In this document: piece by piece, positions 1 to 11,400 of the stretch
How the letters are laid out: the number at the start of each line of letters is the position of its first letter
Numbering within the stretch: position 1 is the first letter of the stretch
Origin: Omphiscola glabra
Taxonomy: Eukaryota > Mollusca > Gastropoda > Lymnaeidae
Length of the DNA stretch: 64,000 bases
Reading direction: 5' to 3'
NCBI GenBank assembly: GCA_964017045.1
Contig: OZ024808.1
Span: forward strand, 20,019,284 to 20,083,283
The notes under the pieces: model-generated
Told to the model about the DNA's origin: nothing
Database searches by the model: none
The model's input: only the letters and a program-made list of their open reading frames with translations
Position numbers and translations under genes: made by a program

Positions 1-841
1 TGAGTGTCTATGAGATCTTGTTGTCGAACAAAGTTCACATTTTTCTTGGAGTCGTTGCCTTCTATGCACCGTTTTTAACCTCTTATGTTCTGTATTTCCT
101 GATACTCGTTCATGTTCACGCGTTTCACAAACGTCAACTAACGCTTAACGGAAAAAAACCCGAAGCCAAAATATCAGAATATGTCCGAATCATTAAGCAC
201 GGCATCGTCTTTGTGGATTCTGTAAAAAAATGCATTTAATACAGCGACACAATTGCAAACTTAAACTTTAATGATAATCATATACAGAGAGGGAAGCGAA
301 ATAAACCAGTTTTGAACATTTCATCCCGAGCGGAAAATAGATTTGTGACGACAGGTTCTTTTGGGGTACCGTCGTCACAGACTCAACAAACAACCGCGGG
401 TGACGTACCAACTTGTAACAACATAGCAGTACAACACACAACAATGGGTGAAGTACCAGCTTGTAACGATGCATCAGTTGGTAAACGTTAAACGATGCAG
501 CGGCTTTTAAGGTAGTTTTTGTTTTTGATAACCAAAGTGAAAATTGCGAGATGGAAACACAACGTCATACAACGTTGCCACCTATCAAACCGGTCGTTAC
601 AACTTCAGCAAATAAAAATAGGAAGGCCTACCGTACTGTCGGTAGCCTGGTCATCTGTTACACGGTCTGTTGGTTTCCAGCGTGGACGACGATTTTCTTG
701 GAGGGCCAACCCATTGGGCAAATTGGTTTCTGGTTTTCATGGTTGACTTACACCAACACAGTGTTCAACCCCCTTCTTTGTTGTACAAACACATCTTTAT
801 GTTTTCTAACTAATTGGAATTACATGGGTAACTTTTGTTAA
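1..841 (+). pseudogene. Rhodopsin-class receptor relic, TM5 to TM7, cut by window edge
   Basis: The first 150 bases read as a fifth transmembrane helix followed by a basic start of the third intracellular loop (VLYFLILVHVHAFHKRQ). After an in-frame stop at 237-239 the reading frame changes. From about 620 the sequence reads KAYRTVGSLVICYTVCWFP, which is the end of loop 3 plus helix 6 with its CWxP motif, and then a seventh helix ending in NPLLCC instead of NPxxY. The order and spacing match the intact receptors elsewhere in the window. The frame change, the lost Tyr7.53 and a C-tail that runs into unrelated sequence point to a decayed gene. The 5' half lies outside the window, so an intron cannot be fully excluded. 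Confidence 0.75.
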
Positions 842-1396
842 GCTCTTATTTTTGCTGTTTCAGGAACAAAAGTTTCGTAAAGATACTTCTTAGATAGTTA
901 TTAAACGCTTTAATGCATTAAATTGTTCAAAGATCTCTCACACTGGAAATAAACATGAAAAACAAAATTATTATTAATTGTCTTTTTTAAAGTGTTTTAT
1001 TCATTTATATAAAATAAATTGGTATTGTTTCTTGATTATTTAATACTCGTTTATTGCATGTTACTGTGCAATGGCATTAATTATGTCGGTGACGCTACAT
1101 TTAAACACATTTGCACGTTTTAAATGGCACATTTTGTTTTAAATGTAGCTGTAGTTGAACCGAGCAATGGTTTGGCATATAAAATGTTTTTGAATACTCA
1201 CAGGACGAGCGTAACTACTGACTCTAGTATTGTTACGAAGATAAAGGCAAGCAACTTTGTTCTTAAACAAATATGGTGGTCCTTCACAGTGCAGTTCTGT
1301 TTAATTGTGACCGGTTGCCCTTAAAACAGAATATAGTGAAAACGGAATGGTGAAGCCTACATACACTTTATTCAGCCTCTTAAGATGACATCGGTT
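842..1396. other. AT-rich intergenic sequence, nothing recognised
   Basis: No convincing coding sequence or repeat was seen. A 66-codon open frame at 1124-1324 has no recognisable motif. Confidence 0.5.
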
Positions 1397-1588
1397 CAGA
1401 GGCGTAAGGTTGGGGGGGGCGCAAGGGGGTACAGATGTACCCGGGCGCCAGTTAGTTAGGGGCGCCAAAATGTGCTTTGGTATTATTTTATTGATGAAAA
1501 TAATGGGTTTGAGAGTTGAAAAAGGAAAAGAGGGCGCTTTAAAATGAAACTTGTCCCCGGGGCGCCAAACCTTCTAGCTACGCCACTG
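1397..1588. mobile_element. hAT-type MITE with near-perfect 8-bp target duplication
   Basis: The element begins CAGAGGCGTA and ends CTACGCCACTG, so its ends are inverted copies of each other. The flanks are catcggtt on the left and catcgctt on the right, an 8-bp duplication with one mismatch, as expected for the hAT superfamily. No coding sequence lies inside. Related ends occur at 19204, 38372 and 39721 and near 16790. Confidence 0.75.
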
Positions 1589-2290
1589 CATCGCTTCGCA
1601 TTTATGTTTAAATTTAGCAGAACGCGCAGTTTTTAAAATACATTAATACCAATATGAAGAATAATGAAGAGGTTTTTTGGGGTAAAATGTATGTTATAAA
1701 ATAATAGTACAATGGTATTTGATCTTCAACATGTGTGCCAGACGTGGCACGCAAAGCAGCTTCAAAAGGCATTTTAAAGACAAAAAAAAAATTAAAACAA
1801 TAATAAATTACTTTAAAAGTATATAATAAGGTAGATCTATCATTGAAATTAACTCGCTGAATGAATTAGAAATTGTACTTTGGCACATGGTAAACAAAAG
1901 TGTGCAACTCTTTCAAGTCACGACACAAAAGCATTTCATTGTGCTTAGTTGGAGCATACATATTGGAGAAAATGCAATATGAATACTGGAAGTGCACTAT
2001 AATGGACAATGGTCACTTTGAGCCTCAATGTGTTGTGGATTGAAAGTAACGCTTCACTAAATCAAAGCATATGGCTCATATTTTGCGTCACGTGTATGTC
2101 TAAGGACAGATCACAGGCTTCTTTCATACCATTATTATACCAGTAAGTAATCCAATGAAATAAACTCTAGAAAGTTCCGCAAATTCTTGAAGCTTAATGG
2201 AGCATCATCATATAAATTTAAATCTTTTTTTAACGTTATGAATGTATCTTGAATTCCAAAATATAATGACCTTTCTTCCATTTCATAGAA
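1589..2290. other. AT-rich intergenic sequence, nothing recognised
   Basis: No gene or clear repeat was recognised. Confidence 0.5.
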
Positions 2291-5200
2291 ATGTCGAGTT
2301 ATTTCTCAGCGAAATTACCCATAATATATATTGATTATACGCCAATGGTGCCAAGCCGTATCGACACTACTCGATCCCTTGGATCCACCAGTGGCGTGGA
2401 GAGGGGGGATCTGCTGGTTGGGCAGCAGCTGGTTCTCCATACTAATTCGCCCAGGCTTTATCTTCACTGGGTGCGTGGAGATCAGAGGGTCATCTCAACA
2501 AGTAGGCCACAGAAACATGCACCTAGAAATAAGAAAACAAAAGAAAAGAAGACACCAGCTCTTCGACTAGCAAGCTGGAACGTAAGGACTATGTGTCCGG
2601 GCATTACTGCCGACCTGCAGCTCATTGACGACGCAAGGAAGACAGCTATCATTGATAGAGAGCTTAGCAGACTAAACATTGATATTGCGTGCCTCCAGGA
2701 GACCAGGCTCCCGGAATGTGGTACCATAAAAGAAAACAACTACACTTTCTTCTGGCAGGGTGGACCAATGGACGCACCAAGACAACATGGGATTGGTTTT
2801 GCTATTAAAAACGTACTATGCTCATCCATAGAACCCCCGACAAAGGGCACAAATAGAATACTTACCATACGTCTATCAACGTCTTCTGGATTTGCCAACA
2901 TCATCAGTGCTTATGCTCCAACACTTTCCTCCAGCTCAGAAGCGAAAGATCAGTTCTATGAAGATCTACATCAAACAATAGCCAGCATACCCAACAATGA
3001 AGCAATTTACCTCTTGGGTGACTTCAATGCGAGAGTGGGAAGTGATTACATGGCCTGGCCTACATGCCTTGGTCATTTCGGAAGAGGCAGGCTAAATGAA
3101 AATGGGCAGAGGCTACTGGAAATATGCTGCTTACATGGACTATGTGTAACAAATACCTACTTCAACTGTAAGGCTATTCACCAAGTATCATGGAGGCATC
3201 CCCGCTCCCAACACTGGCACCAGATAGATCTCATAATTACAAGACGCACACAACTGGCTAGTGTCCTCCTCACTCGCAGCTACCATAGCGCAGACTGCGA
3301 CACAGATCATTCCTTAGTGGCTAGCAAGATAAGGTTACTGCCAAAGAAACTGTATCACACCAAAAACAAGGGCAAACCTCGCATAAGCACATACTCCACC
3401 AATAACCCAGAGAGAACGGAAGAATATAACCATAGATTACAAGAAGCTCTTGAACAAATGCCACCAATAGACACTGTTGAGTCCCAATGGTCACATCTGC
3501 GGGACACTATCTATAACTCGGCTATCACGGCATTTGGCAAGAGAGAACGCAAAAGTGCAGATTGGTTCGAGGCTCACTGGCAGGAAATGAAGCATGTCAC
3601 TGATGCTAAAAGAAAGGCTCTCTTGGCTTATAAAGACACGCCTTGCCCAGCCACTCTACAAACTCTTAAAAGTGCCAAGAAAAACACCCAGCAGGCAGCT
3701 CGCCACTACGCTAACACATATTGGCTCAATCTAAGCTCCAGCATACAGTCAGCTGCTGATAGAGGAGATGCAAAGGCTATGTACGAGAATATAAAACAAG
3801 CAACAGGGCCTCTGACCTCCAAGACTGTGCCCTTAATGTCAAAAACAGGGGAACTTATTACTGATCGGGATAAACAACTCAAACGGTGGATTGAGCACTA
3901 CTTGGAACTATACGCAACAATGAACCATGTCTCAACCGCTGCTCTGGACGATATCCCAGACCTGCCGGTCATGGATGAGCTTGACACCCTACCCACCCTA
4001 GAAGAGGTACGTAGAGCCATCGATTGTCTCGCCTGTGGGAAAGCCCCTGGCAATGATGGAATTCCACCAGAGGTTCTCAAATGTGGAAAGGAAGTTCTAT
4101 TACGGCCCTTGCACGATCTCCTTACCATGTGCTGGGAACAGGGACAGCTACCACAAGAATTGAAAGATGCAAACATTGTTACATTGTACAAGAACAAAGG
4201 AGACAAGAGTGACTGCAACAACTATCGTGGAATCTTCCTTCTTAGCATAGTTGGAAAGGCCTTCGCCCGAGTTGCATTAACACGCTTGCAGACCCTAGCA
4301 TCGCGTGTACTCCCAGAATCGCAATGTGGCTTTCGAGCCGGTAGGTCAACCATAGACATGATCTTCTCTCTGCGCCAGTTGCAGGAGAAATGCAGGGAAC
4401 AACATATGCCTCTATACATAGCGTTTGTCGACCTCACTAAAGCTTTTGATCTTGTCAGCAGAAGCGGCCTCTTCCAGATCCTAAAAAAAATAGGCTGCCC
4501 TGCACGTCTGCTTAATATCATCGAGCAGTTCCACTATAACATGCAGGGCACAGTATGCTATGACGGTGCCACCTCAGAAGCTTTTCCAGTAAGTAGTGGA
4601 GTAAAGCAAGGCTGCGTGCTAGCTCCTACTTTATTTGCAATCTTCTTCTCCATCTTACTCCAGTATGCCTTCAAGAACAACAGCGAGGGGATATACATCC
4701 ACACTAGAGCAGACGGGAGATTGTTCAACATTGCGCGCCTTAGAGCTAAGACCAAAATAAGAAAGGTCATGCTACGTGAGCTCTTATTTGCAGATGACGC
4801 CGCTTTAGTATCTCACTCAGCAGACGGCCTGCAGAGCCTTGTATCCAGTTTATCCGCTGCCTGCAAAGAGTTTGGCATGATCATCAGCTTAAAGAAAACC
4901 AACATTATGGCTCAGGACGCTGAATCTTCTCCCACTATCTCCATCGACGACTGCAACTTGGTTGCTGTTGACAGATTCACATATCTAGGGTCGACCATTT
5001 CGAGCATCCTCTCAATGGAGGATGAGATAAGTGGTAGGATAGGGAGGGCCGCAACTGTCATGACGAGATTGAAGAAAAGAGTCTGGTCCAATGCCAAGCT
5101 CACAACAAGAACTAAGCTGCAGGTATACCAGGCCTGCGTACTGAGCACACTCCTCTATGGCTGCGAGTCTTGGACCACATACAACAGGCACGAAAAAAGG

Positions 5201-5716
5201 CTCAATGGCTTCCATCTCAGATGCCTGCGCCGCATCCTTGACATCAAATGGCAGGAAAAAGTCCCCAACACGGATGTCCTGTCTCAAACAAATATGTGCA
5301 GCGTCCCAGCCATTTTAATCCAAAGACGCCTCCGCTGGCTTGGGCACGTCAAGCGAATGCAACCTGGTCGCATACCTAAGGACGTGCTGTACAGCGAGCT
5401 GGCGATAGGGAAAAGGTCAGTTGGACGGCCTCGTCTCAGATACATAGACATTTGCAAAAGAGATATGAAGGCGGCTAACATCAACATTTCAAATTGGGAG
5501 GGCTTGGCGGAGGATCGATCCACATGGCGGGGCATCGTGAAGAAAGGATCACTACGTGCCGAGGAGGTCTACAGGGCGGAAGCAGCTGTGAAGAGAGCGC
5601 GGAGAAAGGCAAGAAAACACTACTCCACTGCATTCGTGTGCGGGACATGCACAAGAGACTGCCATTCAAGGATCGGTCTCATTAGCCACACGAAGAGCTG
5701 CAACCAGACAAGATAA
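2291..5716 (+). CDS. LINE endonuclease-reverse transcriptase, apparently intact
   Basis: This single ORF supplies the two enzymatic activities of target-primed reverse transcription. The N-terminal apurinic-type endonuclease shows WNVRTM (about residue 96), CLQETRL, GDFNARVG (about 242) and TDHSLV (about 337), which carry the metal-binding and catalytic residues. The reverse transcriptase shows NNYRGIFLLS, a DLTKAFD motif A (about 712), KQGCVLAP and the catalytic FADD (about 832). The C-terminus ends in a Cys/His finger, CGTCTRDCHSRIGLISH (from about 1117), typical of one group of animal LINEs. No stop or frameshift was seen across 1141 codons. The first 15-20 codons read through AT-rich flanking DNA, so the true start is probably downstream of the Met at 2291. 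The clade is uncertain; it is related to, but distinct from, the RTE-like element at 8438. Confidence 0.9.
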   Translation: MSSYFSAKLPIIYIDYTPMVPSRIDTTRSLGSTSGVERGDLLVGQQLVLHTNSPRLYLHWVRGDQRVISTSRPQKHAPRNKKTKEKKTPALRLASWNVRTMCPGITADLQLIDDARKTAIIDRELSRLNIDIACLQETRLPECGTIKENNYTFFWQGGPMDAPRQHGIGFAIKNVLCSSIEPPTKGTNRILTIRLSTSSGFANIISAYAPTLSSSSEAKDQFYEDLHQTIASIPNNEAIYLLGDFNARVGSDYMAWPTCLGHFGRGRLNENGQRLLEICCLHGLCVTNTYFNCKAIHQVSWRHPRSQHWHQIDLIITRRTQLASVLLTRSYHSADCDTDHSLVASKIRLLPKKLYHTKNKGKPRISTYSTNNPERTEEYNHRLQEALEQMPPIDTVESQWSHLRDTIYNSAITAFGKRERKSADWFEAHWQEMKHVTDAKRKALLAYKDTPCPATLQTLKSAKKNTQQAARHYANTYWLNLSSSIQSAADRGDAKAMYENIKQATGPLTSKTVPLMSKTGELITDRDKQLKRWIEHYLELYATMNHVSTAALDDIPDLPVMDELDTLPTLEEVRRAIDCLACGKAPGNDGIPPEVLKCGKEVLLRPLHDLLTMCWEQGQLPQELKDANIVTLYKNKGDKSDCNNYRGIFLLSIVGKAFARVALTRLQTLASRVLPESQCGFRAGRSTIDMIFSLRQLQEKCREQHMPLYIAFVDLTKAFDLVSRSGLFQILKKIGCPARLLNIIEQFHYNMQGTVCYDGATSEAFPVSSGVKQGCVLAPTLFAIFFSILLQYAFKNNSEGIYIHTRADGRLFNIARLRAKTKIRKVMLRELLFADDAALVSHSADGLQSLVSSLSAACKEFGMIISLKKTNIMAQDAESSPTISIDDCNLVAVDRFTYLGSTISSILSMEDEISGRIGRAATVMTRLKKRVWSNAKLTTRTKLQVYQACVLSTLLYGCESWTTYNRHEKRLNGFHLRCLRRILDIKWQEKVPNTDVLSQTNMCSVPAILIQRRLRWLGHVKRMQPGRIPKDVLYSELAIGKRSVGRPRLRYIDICKRDMKAANINISNWEGLAEDRSTWRGIVKKGSLRAEEVYRAEAAVKRARRKARKHYSTAFVCGTCTRDCHSRIGLISHTKSCNQTR

Positions 5717-5753
5717 TCTATCGTCTCTCGTAGACGGAAAGATGCCATACATA
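2340..5753 (+). mobile_element. Full-length LINE retrotransposon with intact ORF
   Basis: One long frame coding endonuclease and reverse transcriptase is followed by a short 3' tail that ends near gatgccatacatac. The same 3' end is present in the truncated copy at 22585-23446, which fixes the 3' border. The 5' border is estimated from where the sequence stops being AT-rich; no target duplication could be identified with confidence. Confidence 0.8.
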
Positions 5754-6805
5754 CCAAAAAAACGTTCCACTTTTCCATTTATTTCCAGCATTTTTAAAAT
5801 CAAATTCAATGTAAAAAAAAGAATAACTATTCTTTTATTAACCACAACAATCGTTGAAAACCAGACCTCAGTTTAATATTATAAGGAAACTCCTCTAGTT
5901 AGGACATTTAGTTTTAGAGATTTTATTAAGGACTGATTCTTTTTTTTCGTCTTTCGCAGGCGAAGATGACCAAAGCTTTGGCTTGAGTATTAGCCCGTGA
6001 CATGAGTTGCGTTTTGTTTAAAAGGTCAGGGAGAGCTGCCCGATTCGTCAGCCTCACTCTCTTCATCCATTTCTGTACGTTCCACTAGCGAGACTTGGTT
6101 AAAGACGACTGGAAATAATCCAGGATGCAGTAGATGACCATAATATTTTTTTTTGCATGTTTCACTGAGCCTTGTATGCGTTCCGCGCTGCATGGGTTTC
6201 CAGAATTGTCATCGTGTTATTTTTACAACGCCTAATAACAAAGGTGAAACGGTAAAGATAATAGTAATTTTTATTGCAAGTTTTTGAAGGCTTAATTAAA
6301 CATTATACTGGAATGTTCTAGAAAATTTCATACCCAAATTTTTCGTTTTTTTTTTACAGTTTTTCTAAATATAGTTTAGCTAAAGTGGAGACTTCTACAT
6401 GGATTGATGAGGCTTAACCAAAAACAGATTAAATTTTGTTTGAGTTTAAATTTGGTTACCCTCAAAGGCGACTAAAGTGCCGGAGAATTATGGGAGAAAG
6501 AATAAACTTCTGTTAGATTTTACGCCAGTTTCAAACGCAAATACTAACGTCATCTAAAATGACGAAAGATACGTTTCTTTGCGAAAATATTGCATAAATT
6601 AAAAAACTTTACAGACATGTAGGTGGTGATGATATCTAATAAACGAAGCACTTTAACGTGCACTAGTGTAATATTTCAATGTTATATATGTTTGTATATA
6701 ATATGTACATTCATTTTTAAAATCTCCTGTTTTTATATTCCTAAAAACTGTACCTCGGCACTATCGCCGTTATAAAATAAGTATTTTTTCCTCTTTTGTG
6801 CGGTT
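5754..6805. other. AT-rich intergenic sequence, nothing recognised
   Basis: No coding potential was seen. A GC-richer patch around 5950-6110 may be an old dispersed repeat, but no family could be named. Confidence 0.45.
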
Positions 6806-8094
6806 AGACGAGTGGGGCATTGGTGAGTGGGGTTTTGGTGAGAGGCGGGTTTGGTTAGTGGGGGGTTTGGTGAGTGGAGGTTAGGTGAGTGGGGGTTTGG
6901 TGAGTGGGGGTTTGGTAAGTGGGGGTTTGGTGAGTGGGGGTTTGGTGAGTGGGGATTTGGTGAGTGGGGGTTTTGGTGAGTGGGGGTTTGGGTGAGTGGG
7001 GGTTTGGTGAGTGGGGGTTTGGTGAGTGGGGGTTTTGGTGAGAGACGGGTTTGGTGAGTGGGGGGTTTGGTGAGTGGGGGTTTGGTGAGTGGGGGTTTGG
7101 TGAGTGGGGGGTTTGGTGAGTGGGGGTTTGGTGAGTGGGGGTTTGGTGAGTGGATGTTTGGTGAGTGGGGAGTTTGGTGAGTGGGGGTGTTTGGTGAGTG
7201 GGGGTTTGGTGAGTGGGGTTTTGGTGAGTGGGGGGTTTGGTGAGTGGGGGTTTTTGTGAGTGGGGGGTTTGGTGAGTGGAGGTTTGGTGAGTGGAGGTTT
7301 CGTGAGTGGAGGTTTGGTGAGTGGGGGTTTTGGTGAGTGGGGGGTTTGGTGAGTGGGGGTTTGGTGAGTGGGGGTTTGGTGAGTGGGGGGTTTGGTGAGT
7401 GGAGTTTTGGTGAGTGGGTGTTTGGTTAGTGGGGGGTTTGGTGAGTGGGGGTTTGGTGAGTGGGGGTTTTGGTGAGAGACGGGTTTGGTGAGTGGGGGTT
7501 TGGTGAGTGGGGGTTTGGTGAGTGGTGGTTTGGTGAGTGGGGGGTTTGGTGAGTGGGGGTTTGGTGAGTGGGGGTTTGGTGAGTGGATGTTTGGTGAGTG
7601 GGGAGTTTGGTGAGTGGGGGTGTTTGGTGAGTGGGGGTTTGGTGAGTGGGGTTTTGGTGAGTGGGGGGTTTGGTGAGTGGGGGGTTTTGTGAGTAGGGAG
7701 TTTGGTGAGTGGAGGTTTGGTGAGTGGAGGTTTCGTGAGTGGAGGTTTGGTGAGTGGGGGTTTTGGTGAGTGGGGGGTTTGGTGAGTGGGGGTTTGGTGA
7801 GTGGGGGTTTGGTGAGTGGGGGGTTTGGTGAGTGGAGTTTTGGTGAGTGGGTGTTTGGTGAGTGGGGGGTTTGGTGAGTGGGGGTTTGGTGAGTGGTGGT
7901 TTTGGTGAGTGGGGGTTTGGTGAGTGGGGGTTTGGTGAGTGGGGGGTTTGGTGAGTGGGGGTTTGGTGAGTGGGGGGTTTGGTGAGTGGGGGTTTGGTGA
8001 GTGGGGGTTTGGTGAGTGGGGGGTTTGGTGAGTGGCGAGTTTGGTGAGTGGCGAGTTTGGTGAGTGGGGGGTTTGGTGAGTGGGGATCAGACGA
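6806..8094. repeat. G-rich minisatellite, 15-16 bp unit, about 80 copies
   Basis: The unit is ggtgagtgggggttt with one extra G in some copies. Each unit gives a run of four to six G on the plus strand, so the strand could form G-quadruplexes. Variant units recur at a fixed distance: agagacgg at 7041 and 7475, and the cgtgag variant at 7301 and 7734. This shows a higher-order duplication of about 434 bp. The minus strand has no stop codons in this array, which gives a long but meaningless frame. Confidence 0.95.
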
Positions 8095-8437
8095 ATGTCA
8101 ATGAACAACCGTGTCTCTAAGAATCTTTGTCGGCTCACTATCTAATCATCTACCAGGCATATAATCTAAAATTTTAACCTTGCTAAGAAAAAAATAGAGC
8201 ATTTATTTGAGTGGGTCTCCTTACACTCTCCATGATAATTATATTTTTTTTTAAATCTTTTTTTTTTTTACTTTTTGTAGTCATATTCTAGTTGTTTTCA
8301 TATCAAAAGGGATTAAACAATTTTTAAAAAAAATGTTATTTAAGGCAATACAAAAATTCCGATGACTCTAAATCAATAAGTTAATGTCTTTATTTTTTAA
8401 AAGTTATTATTTTTCCTCTTTCATAAGCATATTTTAA
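8095..8437. other. AT-rich spacer
   Basis: T- and A-rich sequence with no recognised feature. Its last 15 bases (8423-8437) are the left target duplication of the adjoining LINE. Confidence 0.6.
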
Positions 8438-11400
8438 CTCCGCCAAGGCCGGTCCCAAGCCCGGGTGCAAAAGGAGGAGGGTTGGCGTGAGGCCAGCTAC
8501 CTCACCCGTAAAAACAAATTGCTACAGAAACGTCAACAAGAAAAAACCAACAAATTTCAGCTCTGAGAAGAGAGGGCTCTTCTTTTCCAAGAAGAGCTAT
8601 GAAGCCTTGTGGCCAAACCCATACTATACTGGAAGCCTCAAAGCCGAAGACCCTCCTTTCTAAGGAAACAAACATAGGCACGTGGAATGTCAGAACCATG
8701 TATGAAACAGGGAAAGCAGCGCAGGTGGCAGCAGAAATGAGAACTTACAAACTTACACTGCTGGGCATCTGTGAAACAAGATGGATACAAGCTGGACAAA
8801 TAACTTTGGCCTCGGGAGAAATGTTACTATACTCTGGGCATGAGGAGGAAAATGCTCCGCACACACAAGGAGTCGCTCTAATGTTGTCTAGGATGGCACA
8901 GGATTCATTGATTGGATGGGAAGCCCATGGACCAAGAATAATAACAGCAACATTCCGAACGAAGAAAAAGAAAATAAAGATGAACATAATACAGTGTTAC
9001 GCACCCACCAACGACAGCAAAGAAGACGAGAAAGAAACATTCTACAATAGACTACAAACAATAATAGAAAAATTCCCAAATAGAGACCTGAACATTTTAA
9101 TGGGGGACCTTAACGCCAAGATCGGAAACGACAACAGTGGATATGAGGAAATCATGGGACGCCATGGTGTAGGAGAGAGAAATGAGAACGGAGAAAAACT
9201 AGCAGACTTCTGCGCAACACATGAGCTTGTTATCGGAGGCAGCGAATTCCAACATAAAAACATCCACAAGATAACATGGGTATCCCCGAACAAAACGCAA
9301 AACCAAATAGACCACATATGCATTAACAAAAAATTTAGAAAGTCTGTACAAGATGTACGAGCAAAACGAGGAGCAGATGTCGCATCTGATCATCATCTTG
9401 TTTGGGCAAGACTAAAGTTAAAGTTGAAGAAGAACTGGGAACCGCCAACTGTTAAGCGAACAAAATTCAACGTAGCACTTTTGGTAAATGAGCAGAAAAG
9501 AGAGGAATTCAGTGTTACCTTAAGGAATAAGTTCCAAGCGCTGGAAGACCAAACAGAAGATGACCAAGTAGAACATAAATGGCAAAACATAAAGTCGTCT
9601 GTAACATCCACTTGCCAAGAAGTTTTAGGATCAGTGAAACAGAAACACAAAGACTGGCTCTCAATCAACACACTGCAAAAAATAAAAGAGAGAAAAGAAA
9701 TGAAAAGTTTAGTTAACAGCAGCCGCACCAGGGCGGAGAAAACAAAAGCGCAAGAGAAATATAAAGAAGCAAACCAAAAAGTAAAAAACAGCATAAAAAA
9801 AGATAAGAATGCCTACATAGATGGCCTAGCATCAACAGCAGAAGAAGCAGCCAAGAAGGGCAACCTGAGAGAGCTGTACGATATAACAAGAAAGCTGTCA
9901 GGGCGATACAAAAGGCCGGAGAGACCTGTCAAAGATAGAGAAGGTAGATCAATAACAGAAAGGAAAGAGCAACAAAAAAGATGGGTGGAATACTTTAAAG
10001 AACTATTAAACAGACCCCCACCCACAGACACACCAGACATACAACCAGCAAATGAAGACTTACAAATAGAAGAAAGCGCCCCAAATAGGGAAGAAATAGC
10101 TCTGGCCATCAAGCAGCTCAAATTAGGGAAAGCACCGGGACCGGACAACATCACAGCAGAGATGATGAGAGCTGATATAAATACAATAGTCAATATGCTG
10201 CACCCTCTGTTTGAAAAGATCTGGGAAGAAGAGAGAGTTCCAAAAGATTGGAAAGAAGGATACCTCATCAAGATACCAAAGAAAGGGGATCTCAGCAATT
10301 GTGCAAATTACAGTGGAATCACACTGCTGTCCATACCAGGAAAGGTCTTTAACAGAATTATTTTGAATAGAATGAAAGACCAGGTCGACATGCAGCTACG
10401 AGATCAACAGGCTGGATTCCGCCAAAACAGATCATGCACAGATCAAATTGCAGCACTGAGAATCATTGTAGAACAATCCATCGAATGGAACTCCCCTTTA
10501 TACATACATTTTATAGACTACGAAAAGGCCTTTGATAGCCTGGACCGACAAACATTGTGGAAACTTCTTCGGCACTATGGAGTACCAGGGAAATTAGTCA
10601 GGATTATTCAGAGCTCTTATGAAGAAATGACATGCAGGGTGGTCCACGAAGGTAGACTCACAGATGCCTTTACAGTCGAAACAGGAGTCAGACAAGGATG
10701 CCTCTTGTCCCCATTTCTATTCATCCTTGCCATTGACTGGATAATGAAAAAATCCACAGACAAAAAAAGGAATGGGATACAGTGGACACTCTGGGAACAA
10801 CTGAATGACCTAGACTTTGCAGATGACATTGCACTTCTGTCCCACAACCAGCAACAAATGCAGGAAAAAACAAAAGATGTAGCCACCTTTTCATCACAGC
10901 TCGGACTTAATATAAATAAAAGCAAGACGAAAATCATGAAGGTGAACTCATCCAACCAAGAGCATATCTGTCTGGAAGGAAAGGCACTGGAAGAAGTGGA
11001 GTCCTTCAATTACTTAGGCAGCACCATAGACACAAACGGCGGATCCGACGCAGACGTGAGGTCTAGAATTGGAAAAGCTAGATCAGCATTTGTGTTATTA
11101 AAGAAAATATGGGAGTCGAAGCAGCTGAAACTTCAAACCAAAGTCAGAATCTTTAATACAAATGTCAAAACAGTCCTACTTTATGGAGCAGAAACGTGGA
11201 AAACATCAGCGAGCATTACACAGAAAGTGCAGACATTCATAAACACATGCCTTAGAAAGATCCTTAACATCAAATGGCCAAATACCATCACCAACAAAGA
11301 TCTATTAGAAAGGACATACCAGGTGCCCGTTGATGAAGACATCATAAAGAAAAGATGGAGGTGGATTGGGCATACTCTGAGAAAACCCCCAGATAGCACC

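Noticed and set aside
5940..6120. GC-richer patch with an acceptor-like cttttttttcgtctttcgcag
   Set aside because: No open frame or partner site; possibly an old dispersed repeat but no family could be named.
6855..8138. 427-codon minus-strand frame rich in Pro, Thr and His
   Set aside because: It is a translation of the 15-16-bp minisatellite, whose minus strand lacks stops in every frame; there is no flanking gene structure.
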